This document shows positions 7,993 through 15,574 of a stretch of 43,221 nucleotides of DNA, piece after piece. Source of the stretch: an uncultured Pelagibacteraceae bacterium (GTDB lineage: Bacteria; Pseudomonadota; Alphaproteobacteria; Pelagibacterales; Pelagibacteraceae); assembly GCA_902522225.1 (NCBI GenBank), contig CABYUS010000008.1, forward strand, positions 1 to 43,221, given 5' to 3'. Below the pieces are notes generated by a model. It saw only the letters and a program-made list of their open reading frames with translations, ran no database searches and was not told the DNA's origin. The translations under genes were made by a program, and so were the position numbers. The stretch's first letter is position 1; each line of letters opens with the position of its first letter.

Positions 7993-8981
7993 AAAAATTA
8001 GTTTATAAAATTTTTTTAAAACATGGAATGAGCTCTAATCATTCAAAAATATCCGCAAAAGCTATTATTAATGCTGAACTAATCGGTGCACCTTCGCATG
8101 GTTTGGCGAGACTTAAAATGTATTGTGATAGAATTAATAAAAAATTGATTAATCCAAAACCAAAAATTAAGATTAAAAAAATTTCCTCCTCTATTTCTCA
8201 TGTGGATGCAAATAATAGTATTGGATTTGTTGCTGGTGAAGTTGGAATTAAACAAGCAATAAAAAATGCAAAAAAAACAGGTATTGGTTTGGTTGGTATT
8301 AAAAACAGTGGTCATTATGGATTATCAGGATATTACGCTGAACAAGCTGTTAAAAAAAATTTAATTGCTTTTTGTTTTACAAATGCGCCCCCTGCAATTG
8401 CTCCATTTGGTGCAAGAAAAAGTTTATTTGGAACAAACCCAGTGTGCTTTGGCACTCCAACATCAAATAAAATTCCCTTTATATTTGACTCATCAGTTTC
8501 AATAATCAATAGAGGAAAAATTAGAGTAGCGGCAAGAAATAAAAAAAAAATACCAGAAGGTGTTGCATTAGATAAATATGGGAAACCCACTACAGATGCA
8601 CTAAAAGCATTAGCGGGAGTACAATTGCCAATCGCTGGATTCAGAGGATCAGGATTTGCTTGGATGGTTGATATATTAAGCGGTGTATTAACTGGAGGTA
8701 ATCACGGGGGGAAAGTAAAAGATCCATTTGATGATTTCTCAGGACCACAAAATATTGGTCATTTGTTCTTTGTATTAAAACCTAATTTATTTATAGGAAA
8801 TTATTCTCAAAGAATAAAAGAAAATATTAAAAGAATAAAAAGATTACCTAAAATAAAAGGTGTAAAAGAAATTTTATACCCTGGTGAAAATAAATTTAGA
8901 AGACATAAAAAAAATTTAAAAAGAAATATTATTATCTCAAAAAATATTCGAAAAGATATAGAAATATTAAATGCTAAATAA
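7971..8981 (+). CDS. Ldh_2-family malate/lactate/sulfolactate-type dehydrogenase
   Basis: A 336-residue NAD(P)-dependent oxidoreductase of the malate/L-lactate dehydrogenase (Ldh_2) superfamily, unrelated to classical Rossmann LDH. The N-terminal GAPSHGLARL holds the catalytic histidine region. SGHYGLSGYYAEQA and NPVCFGTPT match cofactor and substrate areas, and GFRGSGFAWMVDILSGVLTGG is the conserved C-terminal helix. Known members include malate, ureidoglycolate, 2,3-diketogulonate and (R)-sulfolactate dehydrogenases. The taurine setting makes a sulfonated 2-hydroxyacid attractive, but the sequence alone does not fix the substrate. It overlaps the following DhaL-like gene by 11 bases. Confidence 0.85.
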   Translation: MGNAKEVEKLVYKIFLKHGMSSNHSKISAKAIINAELIGAPSHGLARLKMYCDRINKKLINPKPKIKIKKISSSISHVDANNSIGFVAGEVGIKQAIKNAKKTGIGLVGIKNSGHYGLSGYYAEQAVKKNLIAFCFTNAPPAIAPFGARKSLFGTNPVCFGTPTSNKIPFIFDSSVSIINRGKIRVAARNKKKIPEGVALDKYGKPTTDALKALAGVQLPIAGFRGSGFAWMVDILSGVLTGGNHGGKVKDPFDDFSGPQNIGHLFFVLKPNLFIGNYSQRIKENIKRIKRLPKIKGVKEILYPGENKFRRHKKNLKRNIIISKNIRKDIEILNAK

Positions 8982-9558
8982 GATTATACTTATAAACATT
9001 TTTAAGAAATTACTTATTGAAGCAAAAAATTCTTATGATGAATTCAATAGTGCTGATGGTAAAATTGGAGATGGAGATTTAGGTGTCACTATTCTTCATG
9101 GGATAGAGGATATTAATACAAATATAGAAAAATTTACTGACGATATGGGTTCAAATTTTATGATTTGCTCACAATCATTTGTAAAAAGATCTGGTTCAAG
9201 TTTTGGAACTTTAATTGCTTTTTCATTCATGAATATATCGAAAAATCTAAAAGGGAAAATTGAGTGTAGTCATGAAGATATAATTTCTATCTTAGAAACT
9301 GCTTTAAAAACAATATTAGAAAGAGGCAAAACAAATTTAGGCGATAAAACTATTGCAGATACTTTAGATTTAGTCATTAAGAAACTTAAAGATAATAAAA
9401 ACTATCCTGAAGTTTTTAAATCAGCCACTAAGCAAGCACTTGATGATTTTAAAGGTAAAAAAATTAAAATTGGAAGAGCTAGAATGTTTGAGGATAAAAC
9501 AAAAGACCTGGATGATCCTGGCATGATGGCTTTAAATAAATTAAGCGAAGCTTTTTAA
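8971..9558 (+). CDS. dhaL: DhaL-like dihydroxyacetone kinase ADP-binding subunit
   Basis: A 195-residue DhaL/Dak2-domain protein. DhaL binds the nucleotide through Mg-coordinating aspartates in a DxxxxDxD motif; here SADGKIGDGDLGVT supplies Asp29, Asp34 and Asp36. SFVKRSGSSFGTL matches the following glycine-rich nucleotide loop, and the C-terminal GRARMFEDKTKDLDDPGMMAL matches the usual DhaL ending. It would pass phosphate to a substrate held on DhaK. The probable DhaK partner is at 15575-16570, separated by an opposite-strand island. No DhaM phosphotransferase gene is visible. The substrate may be dihydroxyacetone or another small ketose. Confidence 0.85.
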   Translation: MLNKIILINIFKKLLIEAKNSYDEFNSADGKIGDGDLGVTILHGIEDINTNIEKFTDDMGSNFMICSQSFVKRSGSSFGTLIAFSFMNISKNLKGKIECSHEDIISILETALKTILERGKTNLGDKTIADTLDLVIKKLKDNKNYPEVFKSATKQALDDFKGKKIKIGRARMFEDKTKDLDDPGMMALNKLSEAF

Positions 9559-9567
9559 ATCAATCCA

Positions 9568-10011
9568 ATGAAAAAGATAGATAAATCGAAACCTTTGATG
9601 CTGTATGTTGCTGAATTAATTTATAAAAAAATTGTTGAAATTAAGGAAAGAAATCCAAATATCACTAATATAGTTTCAATTGAGATGTTTATTGGTTCTG
9701 ACACATATAACAACATAAGTAGTGGCAAATATCATGATGATTTATTAAAGCAACTTAAAGAAAATAATTTTATAAATAATGAGACTGGCAATAAGATACC
9801 TAATGAAACAATAGATTTATTAAATTTACAAAAAAAAACAATTATAGAACAACTTTCAAAAAATACAGAAACCTATTTTGCAAAAAGTTCATTTCCGTTA
9901 TCAAATTCCCAAAATGCTTTTAATCTTTTATGGAGAATGTGTGAAACTTATGAGCTGTGGTGCAAAGAAGTAGGAAATAAAAAACTTATTAAATTAAATA
10001 TAATTGATTAA
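9568..10011 (+). CDS. hypothetical protein
   Basis: I do not recognise this 147-residue protein. It is predicted soluble, with no signal peptide or membrane segment, rich in Lys/Asn/Ile, and probably mostly helical. The central LKQLKENNFINNETGNKIP and a C-terminal LLWRMCETYELWCKEVGNKK with two Trp and two Cys are the most distinctive parts. It starts 9 bases after the DhaL-like gene, so it is probably the last gene of that rightward run. Its stop overlaps the end of a convergent micro-gene by four bases. Confidence 0.65.
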   Translation: MKKIDKSKPLMLYVAELIYKKIVEIKERNPNITNIVSIEMFIGSDTYNNISSGKYHDDLLKQLKENNFINNETGNKIPNETIDLLNLQKKTIIEQLSKNTETYFAKSSFPLSNSQNAFNLLWRMCETYELWCKEVGNKKLIKLNIID

Positions 10012-10097
10012 ATCAAACTCATATCGTTCAAATAAAAAAATGTAGCAAGTGCTATTATTATTAAAATATAAACTATGACAAATGTGAATTTTTTCAT
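10008..10097 (-). CDS. 29-residue single-span membrane peptide
   Basis: A tiny ORF that begins MKKFTFVIVYILIIIALATF, continues with two aromatic residues and ends in a short polar tail (LNDMSLI). That is a basic start followed by about 18 hydrophobic residues, as expected for a single membrane helix. Its ATG overlaps the TGA of the upstream GFA-family gene in the form ATGA, a common sign of translational coupling. The tail of the ORF overlaps the end of the convergent gene at 9568-10011 by four bases. Function is unknown. Chance is possible for so short an ORF, but the coupling and the coherent hydrophobic pattern favour a real gene. Confidence 0.6.
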   Translation of the reverse strand: MKKFTFVIVYILIIIALATFFYLNDMSLI

Positions 10098-10537
10098 TTT
10101 ATTCTATCTAAACTTTCTTGAGGCCAAGTTTTTTCTCTATCATACATAACATCATGACAAATGTCTTTATTAGGAAGCTCAATCCAAGGATCTTTATCTT
10201 TTACAAATATGTGTGCTTGGGGTTCGATTGGTTCGTCCAGTGTTGCAGCTCTCACAGCAACCCTACCTTTAGAAACATTGTACTGACAATATAAATATAC
10301 ACCGCATATCACACAAAAATAAGCTTTATAACCTTTTCCGCTACCAGTTGGTAAATCTGTTGATGAAACTTCTCCTGTTATTTTAAAATCTTTTTCTAAA
10401 ACCATTGAGTGAATAACGAATGATGATCCTGTAGATTTTTTGCAATTTTTACAGTGACAGGCTTGTGTAAATAAAGGTTTATCTAAAATTGAATAATTTA
10501 CCTTTCCGCAAGCACAGCTTCCATTTAAGTTTGTCAT
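10094..10537 (-). CDS. GFA-family (glutathione-dependent formaldehyde-activating-like) zinc protein
   Basis: A 147-residue member of the GFA/CENP-V family, a zinc fold held by several cysteines. GSCACGKVNYSI gives the first CxC pair, ACHCKNCKKSTGSSF the second cluster, and YFCVICGVYLY the later CxxC. Gfa was described as catalysing addition of formaldehyde to glutathione, but many family members are of unknown role. Here it follows a DmdA-like demethylase by 27 bases and is joined by ATGA to a tiny membrane peptide. A role in handling C1 units or thiol adducts is plausible from context only. Confidence 0.85.
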   Translation of the reverse strand: MTNLNGSCACGKVNYSILDKPLFTQACHCKNCKKSTGSSFVIHSMVLEKDFKITGEVSSTDLPTGSGKGYKAYFCVICGVYLYCQYNVSKGRVAVRAATLDEPIEPQAHIFVKDKDPWIELPNKDICHDVMYDREKTWPQESLDRIK

Positions 10538-10564
10538 AAAATCATTATATACAAAAAATAAAAA

Positions 10565-11710
10565 TTATATTTTTGCTGATGTTATTTGTTTTTTAGGATC
10601 AAAGAAAGGTTTTTGAACTACCGTTGTATCAAAACTTTTTCCATCAATTTCTACTTTTAACTGATTGTCTAAATTAGATTGATCAGAATCAACTATTGCG
10701 AGACCTATATTTTTTTTTAGTCTCGGTGAATAAACTGCTGATGTGACCTTACCAATTTTTTTATTATCCTTGTGTAAAGGCCAAAAAATTGTATTGGGAC
10801 CTTCTAAAGGATCACATTTAATTTCTAATCCAACTTGTTTTCTTTTAACACCTTCCTTATTTATTTTTTTAAGAGCTTCTTTTCCAACAAAATTTATTTC
10901 AGATTCTAAGTACACTAATCTATCTAATCCAAGCTCATAAGGATTTGTATTAATATCAGCATCTGCATGATAAGATAACATGCCCCCTTCTATTCTTCTG
11001 ATTGATGACGTGTGACCAGGTTTTAGATCAAAATTTTTTCCAGCGGTCATTATTTTTTCCCATAGATCATCTCCTTTTGATCCATCTCTTAAAAATAATT
11101 CATAACCTAATTCACTAGACCAACCTGTTCTTGAAACTATCAATGGAATTCCATCTAAATCTAATTCTTTTAACCAATAATATTTAAGTTCTTTAATTTC
11201 TTCTCCGAATAGTTTGGCCATTATTTCACCTGAATTTGGGCCTTGTAATTGTAAAGGTGAGGCGTCAGGTTCCGTAATCTTAACGTCTAAACCAGAGTTT
11301 AATGCTACTCCTTGAGCCCAAAATAAAACATCGCTATCTGCTAAAGAAAGCCAAAAATGATTTTCAGCTAATCTTAACAGTACTGGATCATTTAATATTC
11401 CACCTTCATTATTAACAATTAAAACATATTTACACTGGCCAACTGATAATTTTGACAAGTCTCTTGGAGTTAACAATTGAATAAATTTATAAGCATCAGG
11501 TCCGGTGATTTCTACTTGTCTTTCAACAGAAACATCACAAAGAATTGCTGTATTAACTAAATTCCAGAAATTTTGTTCAGGACTACCAAAGTCTCTAGGT
11601 ATGTACATATGATTATATACTGAAAAACCTGTAGCACCCCATCTTACCGTTGCATCAAAAAAAGGTGATTTTCTTATTTGAGTTCCAAAACCAAAGTTCT
11701 TGTTTTTCAT
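10565..11710 (-). CDS. DmdA-like GcvT-family demethylase/aminomethyltransferase
   Basis: A 381-residue GcvT-fold protein, the family of folate-dependent demethylases. VYNHMYIPRDF, DVSVERQVEITGPDA, LLTPRDLSK and LADSD resemble DMSP demethylase (DmdA) more than glycine-cleavage GcvT. ERQVEI, RRIEGGMLSY, INFVGKEAL and a C-terminal VYSPRLKKNIGLAIV follow in the expected order. DmdA moves a methyl from dimethylsulfoniopropionate to tetrahydrofolate in the cytoplasm. From memory, the Pelagibacter DmdA differs at many positions, so this looks like a paralog or another clade whose substrate may be another S- or N-methyl compound. It lies between a PhyH dioxygenase and a GFA gene. Confidence 0.78.
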   Translation of the reverse strand: MKNKNFGFGTQIRKSPFFDATVRWGATGFSVYNHMYIPRDFGSPEQNFWNLVNTAILCDVSVERQVEITGPDAYKFIQLLTPRDLSKLSVGQCKYVLIVNNEGGILNDPVLLRLAENHFWLSLADSDVLFWAQGVALNSGLDVKITEPDASPLQLQGPNSGEIMAKLFGEEIKELKYYWLKELDLDGIPLIVSRTGWSSELGYELFLRDGSKGDDLWEKIMTAGKNFDLKPGHTSSIRRIEGGMLSYHADADINTNPYELGLDRLVYLESEINFVGKEALKKINKEGVKRKQVGLEIKCDPLEGPNTIFWPLHKDNKKIGKVTSAVYSPRLKKNIGLAIVDSDQSNLDNQLKVEIDGKSFDTTVVQKPFFDPKKQITSAKI

Positions 11711-11755
11711 TGCATCTACTTAAACTAGAAATATATCTATGGAAAGCTTTTTTAA

Positions 11756-12583
11756 TTAAAATCTCCCTCTTTTTGCCGCATCCTTATAAAAAATTTTTGA
11801 AAGTTCATCATTAGCTTTATTTCTAAAATTAATATCTTTTTCACTCATTAAATCTAAAGGTCTATTAGCATACTGGTGATAGCAGTAGGTATCTTCTCCT
11901 CTTGCTTTTTGCACATACATTTTTCCTAAAACTTGTTCTACATCACTACCAATATAACTTTGAATCACAAATCCAATTCTTCTATCATTGCTTTTATTTA
12001 GACCAGACCCATGAACTATCTTTGGGTGATGCAAAGACATTTGACCAGAATTGAGTATTATTGGATCTGTTTTCTCTAAAGGAACATCTTCAACAGTTTG
12101 ACCTCTTGTTAAAAGATTATTTTCATTAAATTTTTCGTTGTGATATTGAAGCTCATTTTTATGAGATCCTGACCACATTCTCATACAGCCATTTTCTTCA
12201 TTTGCATCTGTAACAGCAACCCAAGCTGTAACCCAATTATAAGGTTCTAAACCAATATATTTTGCATCTTGATGAAAGCTTACAAAACCTTTTTCATTTG
12301 CGTTTTTAATAAATAAAGTTGTTCCACAAATTAGTATATTTTTTCCTATCAAACTTTCTACAGCATCCAAAATTTTGGAGTTGTGACATATTTTATCAAA
12401 AACTGGTGAAATTAAATGAACATAATTTCTATTTAAACCAGTTAATGCATCCGGCCATTTTTTCTCTATTTTTTCTATTTCTTCTCTTATCTCTTTAGCT
12501 TCTTGTTCAGAAAATATATTAATTGGAGAGACATAGCCTTTGTTATTATAATCTTCAATTTGATTATGATTTAAGAAAGACAT
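11756..12583 (-). CDS. phytanoyl-CoA dioxygenase (PhyH) family Fe(II)/2-oxoglutarate oxygenase
   Basis: A 275-residue cytoplasmic oxygenase. The iron facial triad is visible as HQD (His104, Asp106, in VSFHQDAKYIGL) and the distal His191 in KIVHGSG, with nearby Arg201/202 to hold 2-oxoglutarate. MRMWSGSHK is a usual family segment. PhyH members hydroxylate or demethylate small molecules, including ectoine, phosphonates and N-methyl compounds. It lies 45 bases upstream of the DmdA-like gene on the same strand, so a shared pathway for a methylated osmolyte is reasonable. The substrate is not known. Confidence 0.88.
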   Translation of the reverse strand: MSFLNHNQIEDYNNKGYVSPINIFSEQEAKEIREEIEKIEKKWPDALTGLNRNYVHLISPVFDKICHNSKILDAVESLIGKNILICGTTLFIKNANEKGFVSFHQDAKYIGLEPYNWVTAWVAVTDANEENGCMRMWSGSHKNELQYHNEKFNENNLLTRGQTVEDVPLEKTDPIILNSGQMSLHHPKIVHGSGLNKSNDRRIGFVIQSYIGSDVEQVLGKMYVQKARGEDTYCYHQYANRPLDLMSEKDINFRNKANDELSKIFYKDAAKRGRF

Positions 12584-12598
12584 AAATACTAAATTACT

Positions 12599-13552
12599 TT
12601 ACATAGTTTCTATAGTAGCTAGCAAGTTAAAATTTCTATCAGTTATCAATATCTCTCCAGAAGCGGATCCTTTGTTCAAAACTGAGGATATAACAACAAA
12701 ATGGGTAACAAATACTAGGTTTTTTTTACCATCCCATTGATTTATATATTTTTGCAAATCCTCTAACTGCTTTGATTTGTTATCTGCAAATTTAACATCA
12801 TAAAATGAGTTTAATGCATCAAAAGTTTTAAAACTTTTAAATGCTAACTTTGCTGTGTCCTTACATCTGCACCACTCACTCGATAGGATTTCTTCAAATT
12901 TAATCCTGTTTTTTTTAAAAAACGAACCAATAATTTTAGACTGAGCTATTCCATTATTATTAAGATTTCGTTGTGTACTACATTCATCTATTTCAAAATT
13001 AGAAGGATCACCATTACCAGGTGCTAAAGAATGACGGATAAATATTAAATTTCCACCTTTTTTTAAATATTTAATAGTTTTTCTATATTCCCAAGGATAT
13101 TGAAAAGTAGTAGCCCATATTCCTAAATTGTTTTTCTTTGCAAAGTTTTCATCTTCAATAAATTTTTTTGAATATTTTTGATATGCAAATGCATAACCAT
13201 TTCTGACAAGATATTTAGAAAGACTCTCATTCTCAACAAAACACTCTGCTAAAATTCTATTGAAATAGTCCTTTCCTTCCTCAATACATTCAACTTTGGA
13301 CTGGCTAATTTTTTTTATTAATAAATTTTTTGCAATAACACCACATTTTTCAATTTTAAAGTTTTTTATACATGTTTGATTTATTTCAGGAGTGTCAATT
13401 CCAGAAAAACGGATTTTTTTCCCATTTAAAACTATAGTATCTCCATCTGTTACTTTTAAATTGTCTGACGATCCCGATGTAACAGTTATAACTCCAGCAA
13501 ATAAATTAGAGAATAACGATATAAAAAAAATAACAAGTAATATCTTTTTCAT
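12599..13552 (-). CDS. secreted thermonuclease-histidine phosphatase fusion
   Basis: A 317-residue two-domain protein with a signal peptide (MKKILLVIFFISLFSNLFAG). Residues about 22-155 form a staphylococcal-nuclease domain: VTDGDTIVLNGKKIRFSGID, with catalytic-type Arg48, Glu56 and Arg99 (FNRILAEC). Residues about 160-317 form a histidine-phosphatase domain: the phosphohistidine motif FIRHSLAPGNGDP (Arg173, His174), TQRNLNNNG, SSEWCRC (Arg229) and a second His284 in VTHFVV. Both domains keep their key residues. The fusion could cut extracellular nucleic acid and release phosphate in the periplasm, which is inference. It directly follows a small membrane protein gene (stop and start adjoining). 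Confidence 0.88.
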   Translation of the reverse strand: MKKILLVIFFISLFSNLFAGVITVTSGSSDNLKVTDGDTIVLNGKKIRFSGIDTPEINQTCIKNFKIEKCGVIAKNLLIKKISQSKVECIEEGKDYFNRILAECFVENESLSKYLVRNGYAFAYQKYSKKFIEDENFAKKNNLGIWATTFQYPWEYRKTIKYLKKGGNLIFIRHSLAPGNGDPSNFEIDECSTQRNLNNNGIAQSKIIGSFFKKNRIKFEEILSSEWCRCKDTAKLAFKSFKTFDALNSFYDVKFADNKSKQLEDLQKYINQWDGKKNLVFVTHFVVISSVLNKGSASGEILITDRNFNLLATIETM

Positions 13553-13942
13553 TTAAAATAATATTACTATAAGTCCTATCATTTGTATAAAATTAATTAA
13601 AACAGACATTGTGTGAGTAATTTTAAATTTTTTTTCTAATTTGTTATCTCTAAACGTATTAATCATTGGCATTAGAACAAATAATGAAATACTAAATAAA
13701 ATAACTAAAAATAGCAAAATATAAAACTCATAACTCACTGGAAAAAAATATATATATAGTAGACTAGTAATAAATAAAATTATTAAGCAAAAGCTATAGT
13801 AAAGTGGAAAAATTTTTCTAATAAATTTTCTAGCATAATTTTCATCAAGAACTTTAAAAATTGTAGGTGCAATCACAAATGAGAAAAATAGCATAACTCC
13901 AAGAACTACTGATGTTAAATAATATATTATTTGTTGATCCAT
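13553..13942 (-). CDS. DUF4149-like four-helix membrane protein
   Basis: A 129-residue integral membrane protein with about four hydrophobic helices. The order of motifs (an early GVMLFFSFVIAPTIFKVL, then a FP-Y element in RKIFPLYYSF, and MPMINTFRDN before the last helix) resembles the DUF4149/TMEM205-like family, whose function is unknown. It sits between the DUF4396 gene and the nuclease-phosphatase fusion with 0-4 base spacers, so all are probably on one transcript. No catalytic residues can be pointed out. The family match is moderate. Confidence 0.7.
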   Translation of the reverse strand: MDQQIIYYLTSVVLGVMLFFSFVIAPTIFKVLDENYARKFIRKIFPLYYSFCLIILFITSLLYIYFFPVSYEFYILLFLVILFSISLFVLMPMINTFRDNKLEKKFKITHTMSVLINFIQMIGLIVILF

Positions 13943-13946
13943 AAAT

Positions 13947-14390
13947 TTAATGACAAGAAATATTGTATTTTTTTAGTTTAAAATAATTATAGGGCCATGG
14001 TGTTAGAAATCCTACTAAAAGCATAATGGGTACCACCCACCAAGTTAGCTTTGCTCCGCCTGTTAATAAATAATCTGTGAGGTTCATTGATATTTCCATT
14101 GCAATCATCGATAAGAAACTCATTCCAAATGCAGTTTTAATTGCGTTATTAAATCTAAAATTTTGTCTTATTAAAATAAATGTTTCAAGAGCTATGCTGG
14201 TTACTAAACCATTAATTATTGCTAATATCATTATACTTAATACTGGAAAATCAAGCTGTGTTATTTGAAAATACAGAATTGTGCCAAAATCACCAATCGA
14301 ACAGCCCAAAACACACCAAGCGGTATTTTTTGCACTTTTTTTCCATGTGTGTCTGCATGACCAATTAAATTTTACAGTTTCAGAGCTCAT
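13947..14390 (-). CDS. DUF4396-like membrane protein
   Basis: A 147-residue membrane protein with about four helices. The region FNWSCRHTWKKSAKNTAWCVLGCSIGDFG has conserved-looking His, Trp and three Cys residues just before and within the first helix, which fits the DUF4396 family. The His/Cys pattern suggests metal or haem binding, but this has not been shown. It begins immediately after the epoxide hydrolase stop codon and precedes the DUF4149-like gene by four bases. Role unknown. Confidence 0.7.
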   Translation of the reverse strand: MSSETVKFNWSCRHTWKKSAKNTAWCVLGCSIGDFGTILYFQITQLDFPVLSIMILAIINGLVTSIALETFILIRQNFRFNNAIKTAFGMSFLSMIAMEISMNLTDYLLTGGAKLTWWVVPIMLLVGFLTPWPYNYFKLKKYNISCH

Positions 14391-15530
14391 TTAAATTTCT
14401 TTAGAAAATTCTATGATATCATTTACTAATACATCTGGTTGTTCCAATGCAGCAAAGTGTCCACCCTTAGACATTTCTGTCCATCTTTTTACATTATAAA
14501 TTCTTTCCACATAAGATCTGGGAGCCCATTCTAAATATTCTTTAGGAAATTTGGCAATAGCTGTAGGTATTTTAATTGGCAAACCTTCCTTAGGAAGAGA
14601 TCTTCCTCCTTCTTCTCTTCTTCCATAATAAATCCATGATGCGGTATTAAAAGTTTTTGTAACCAAATAAATCATAATATTTGATAAAAGAGTGTCTTTT
14701 GAATAAACGCTCTCAATATTGCCATCTTCAATATCTGACCAGCTTCTCATTTTTTCAATAATCCAAGCTGCTACTCCTACAGGACTATCCATCATTGAAT
14801 AACTTAAAGTTTGAGGTTTAGTCGCTTGTTGTGTTCTATATCCGTCTTCAATTTTTTGGTCTTTAATAAACTTTTTTTCCCATTTATTTTCTTCTTCTGT
14901 TTGTGGGCCATCTGGATGTCGAACAATTAAAATATTTATATGAATTGCAACACATGTTTTTGGAAAATCATATCCTAACCATGATGAAATTGCCCCTCCA
15001 TAATCTCCACCTTGAGAAATATAATTTTGGTATCCTAATTTATTTGTCATAAGTGTATTAAAAATACTTGCCATTTTACGAGGGCCTATTGGTCTTGATG
15101 ATCTACCTGAAAAACCAAATCCTGGCAGTGATGGAACTACAACATCAAATGCATCCTCTTCTCTTCCTCCAAATTTTTCTGGATGTGCAAGTTTATCTAT
15201 AATGTGTAAAAATTCGAATATTGATCCAGGCCAACCATGGCATAATAATAAAGGTTTTGGATTTTTTCCACTTCCTTTCTCATTAATGAAATGAATATCA
15301 ATATCGTTAATTTTTGTTTTAAAGTTTTTAAATGAATTAATTTTTTCTTGAGTTGTTTTCCAGTTAAATTTTTCAACCCAGTAATTGGATATATCTTTCA
15401 TGTATTCCAAATTAGTTCCGTATGACCATCCCCCATCATCGGGCATCTCGTGCCAGGGATAATTCTTTACTTTTAAATATATATTTTGAAGAGTTTCCTC
15501 AGAAATATTAACTTTAAAAGGTTTTATCAT
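14391..15530 (-). CDS. epoxide hydrolase family alpha/beta hydrolase
   Basis: A 379-residue protein with an EH-N terminal region (MIKPFKVNISEETLQNIYLK) followed by an alpha/beta-hydrolase core. LLCHGWPGSIFEFL is the oxyanion HGWPGS motif, SQGGDYGGAISSWLG contains the nucleophile aspartate, and GGHFAALEQPD the catalytic histidine. This matches microsomal-type epoxide hydrolases, which open epoxides to diols in the cytoplasm. It is the first gene of the leftward island and is divergent from dhaK with 44 bases between them. The natural substrate is unknown. Confidence 0.88.
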   Translation of the reverse strand: MIKPFKVNISEETLQNIYLKVKNYPWHEMPDDGGWSYGTNLEYMKDISNYWVEKFNWKTTQEKINSFKNFKTKINDIDIHFINEKGSGKNPKPLLLCHGWPGSIFEFLHIIDKLAHPEKFGGREEDAFDVVVPSLPGFGFSGRSSRPIGPRKMASIFNTLMTNKLGYQNYISQGGDYGGAISSWLGYDFPKTCVAIHINILIVRHPDGPQTEEENKWEKKFIKDQKIEDGYRTQQATKPQTLSYSMMDSPVGVAAWIIEKMRSWSDIEDGNIESVYSKDTLLSNIMIYLVTKTFNTASWIYYGRREEGGRSLPKEGLPIKIPTAIAKFPKEYLEWAPRSYVERIYNVKRWTEMSKGGHFAALEQPDVLVNDIIEFSKEI

Positions 15531-15574
15531 ATGTTTAGTATATCTATTTTTAAATTTAAAATATAAAAATACTT

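Noticed and set aside
10008..15530. Mobile genetic island
   Set aside because: The island splits dhaL from dhaK, but I see no integrase, transposase, flanking repeat, tRNA or base-composition shift, so no mobile element is called.
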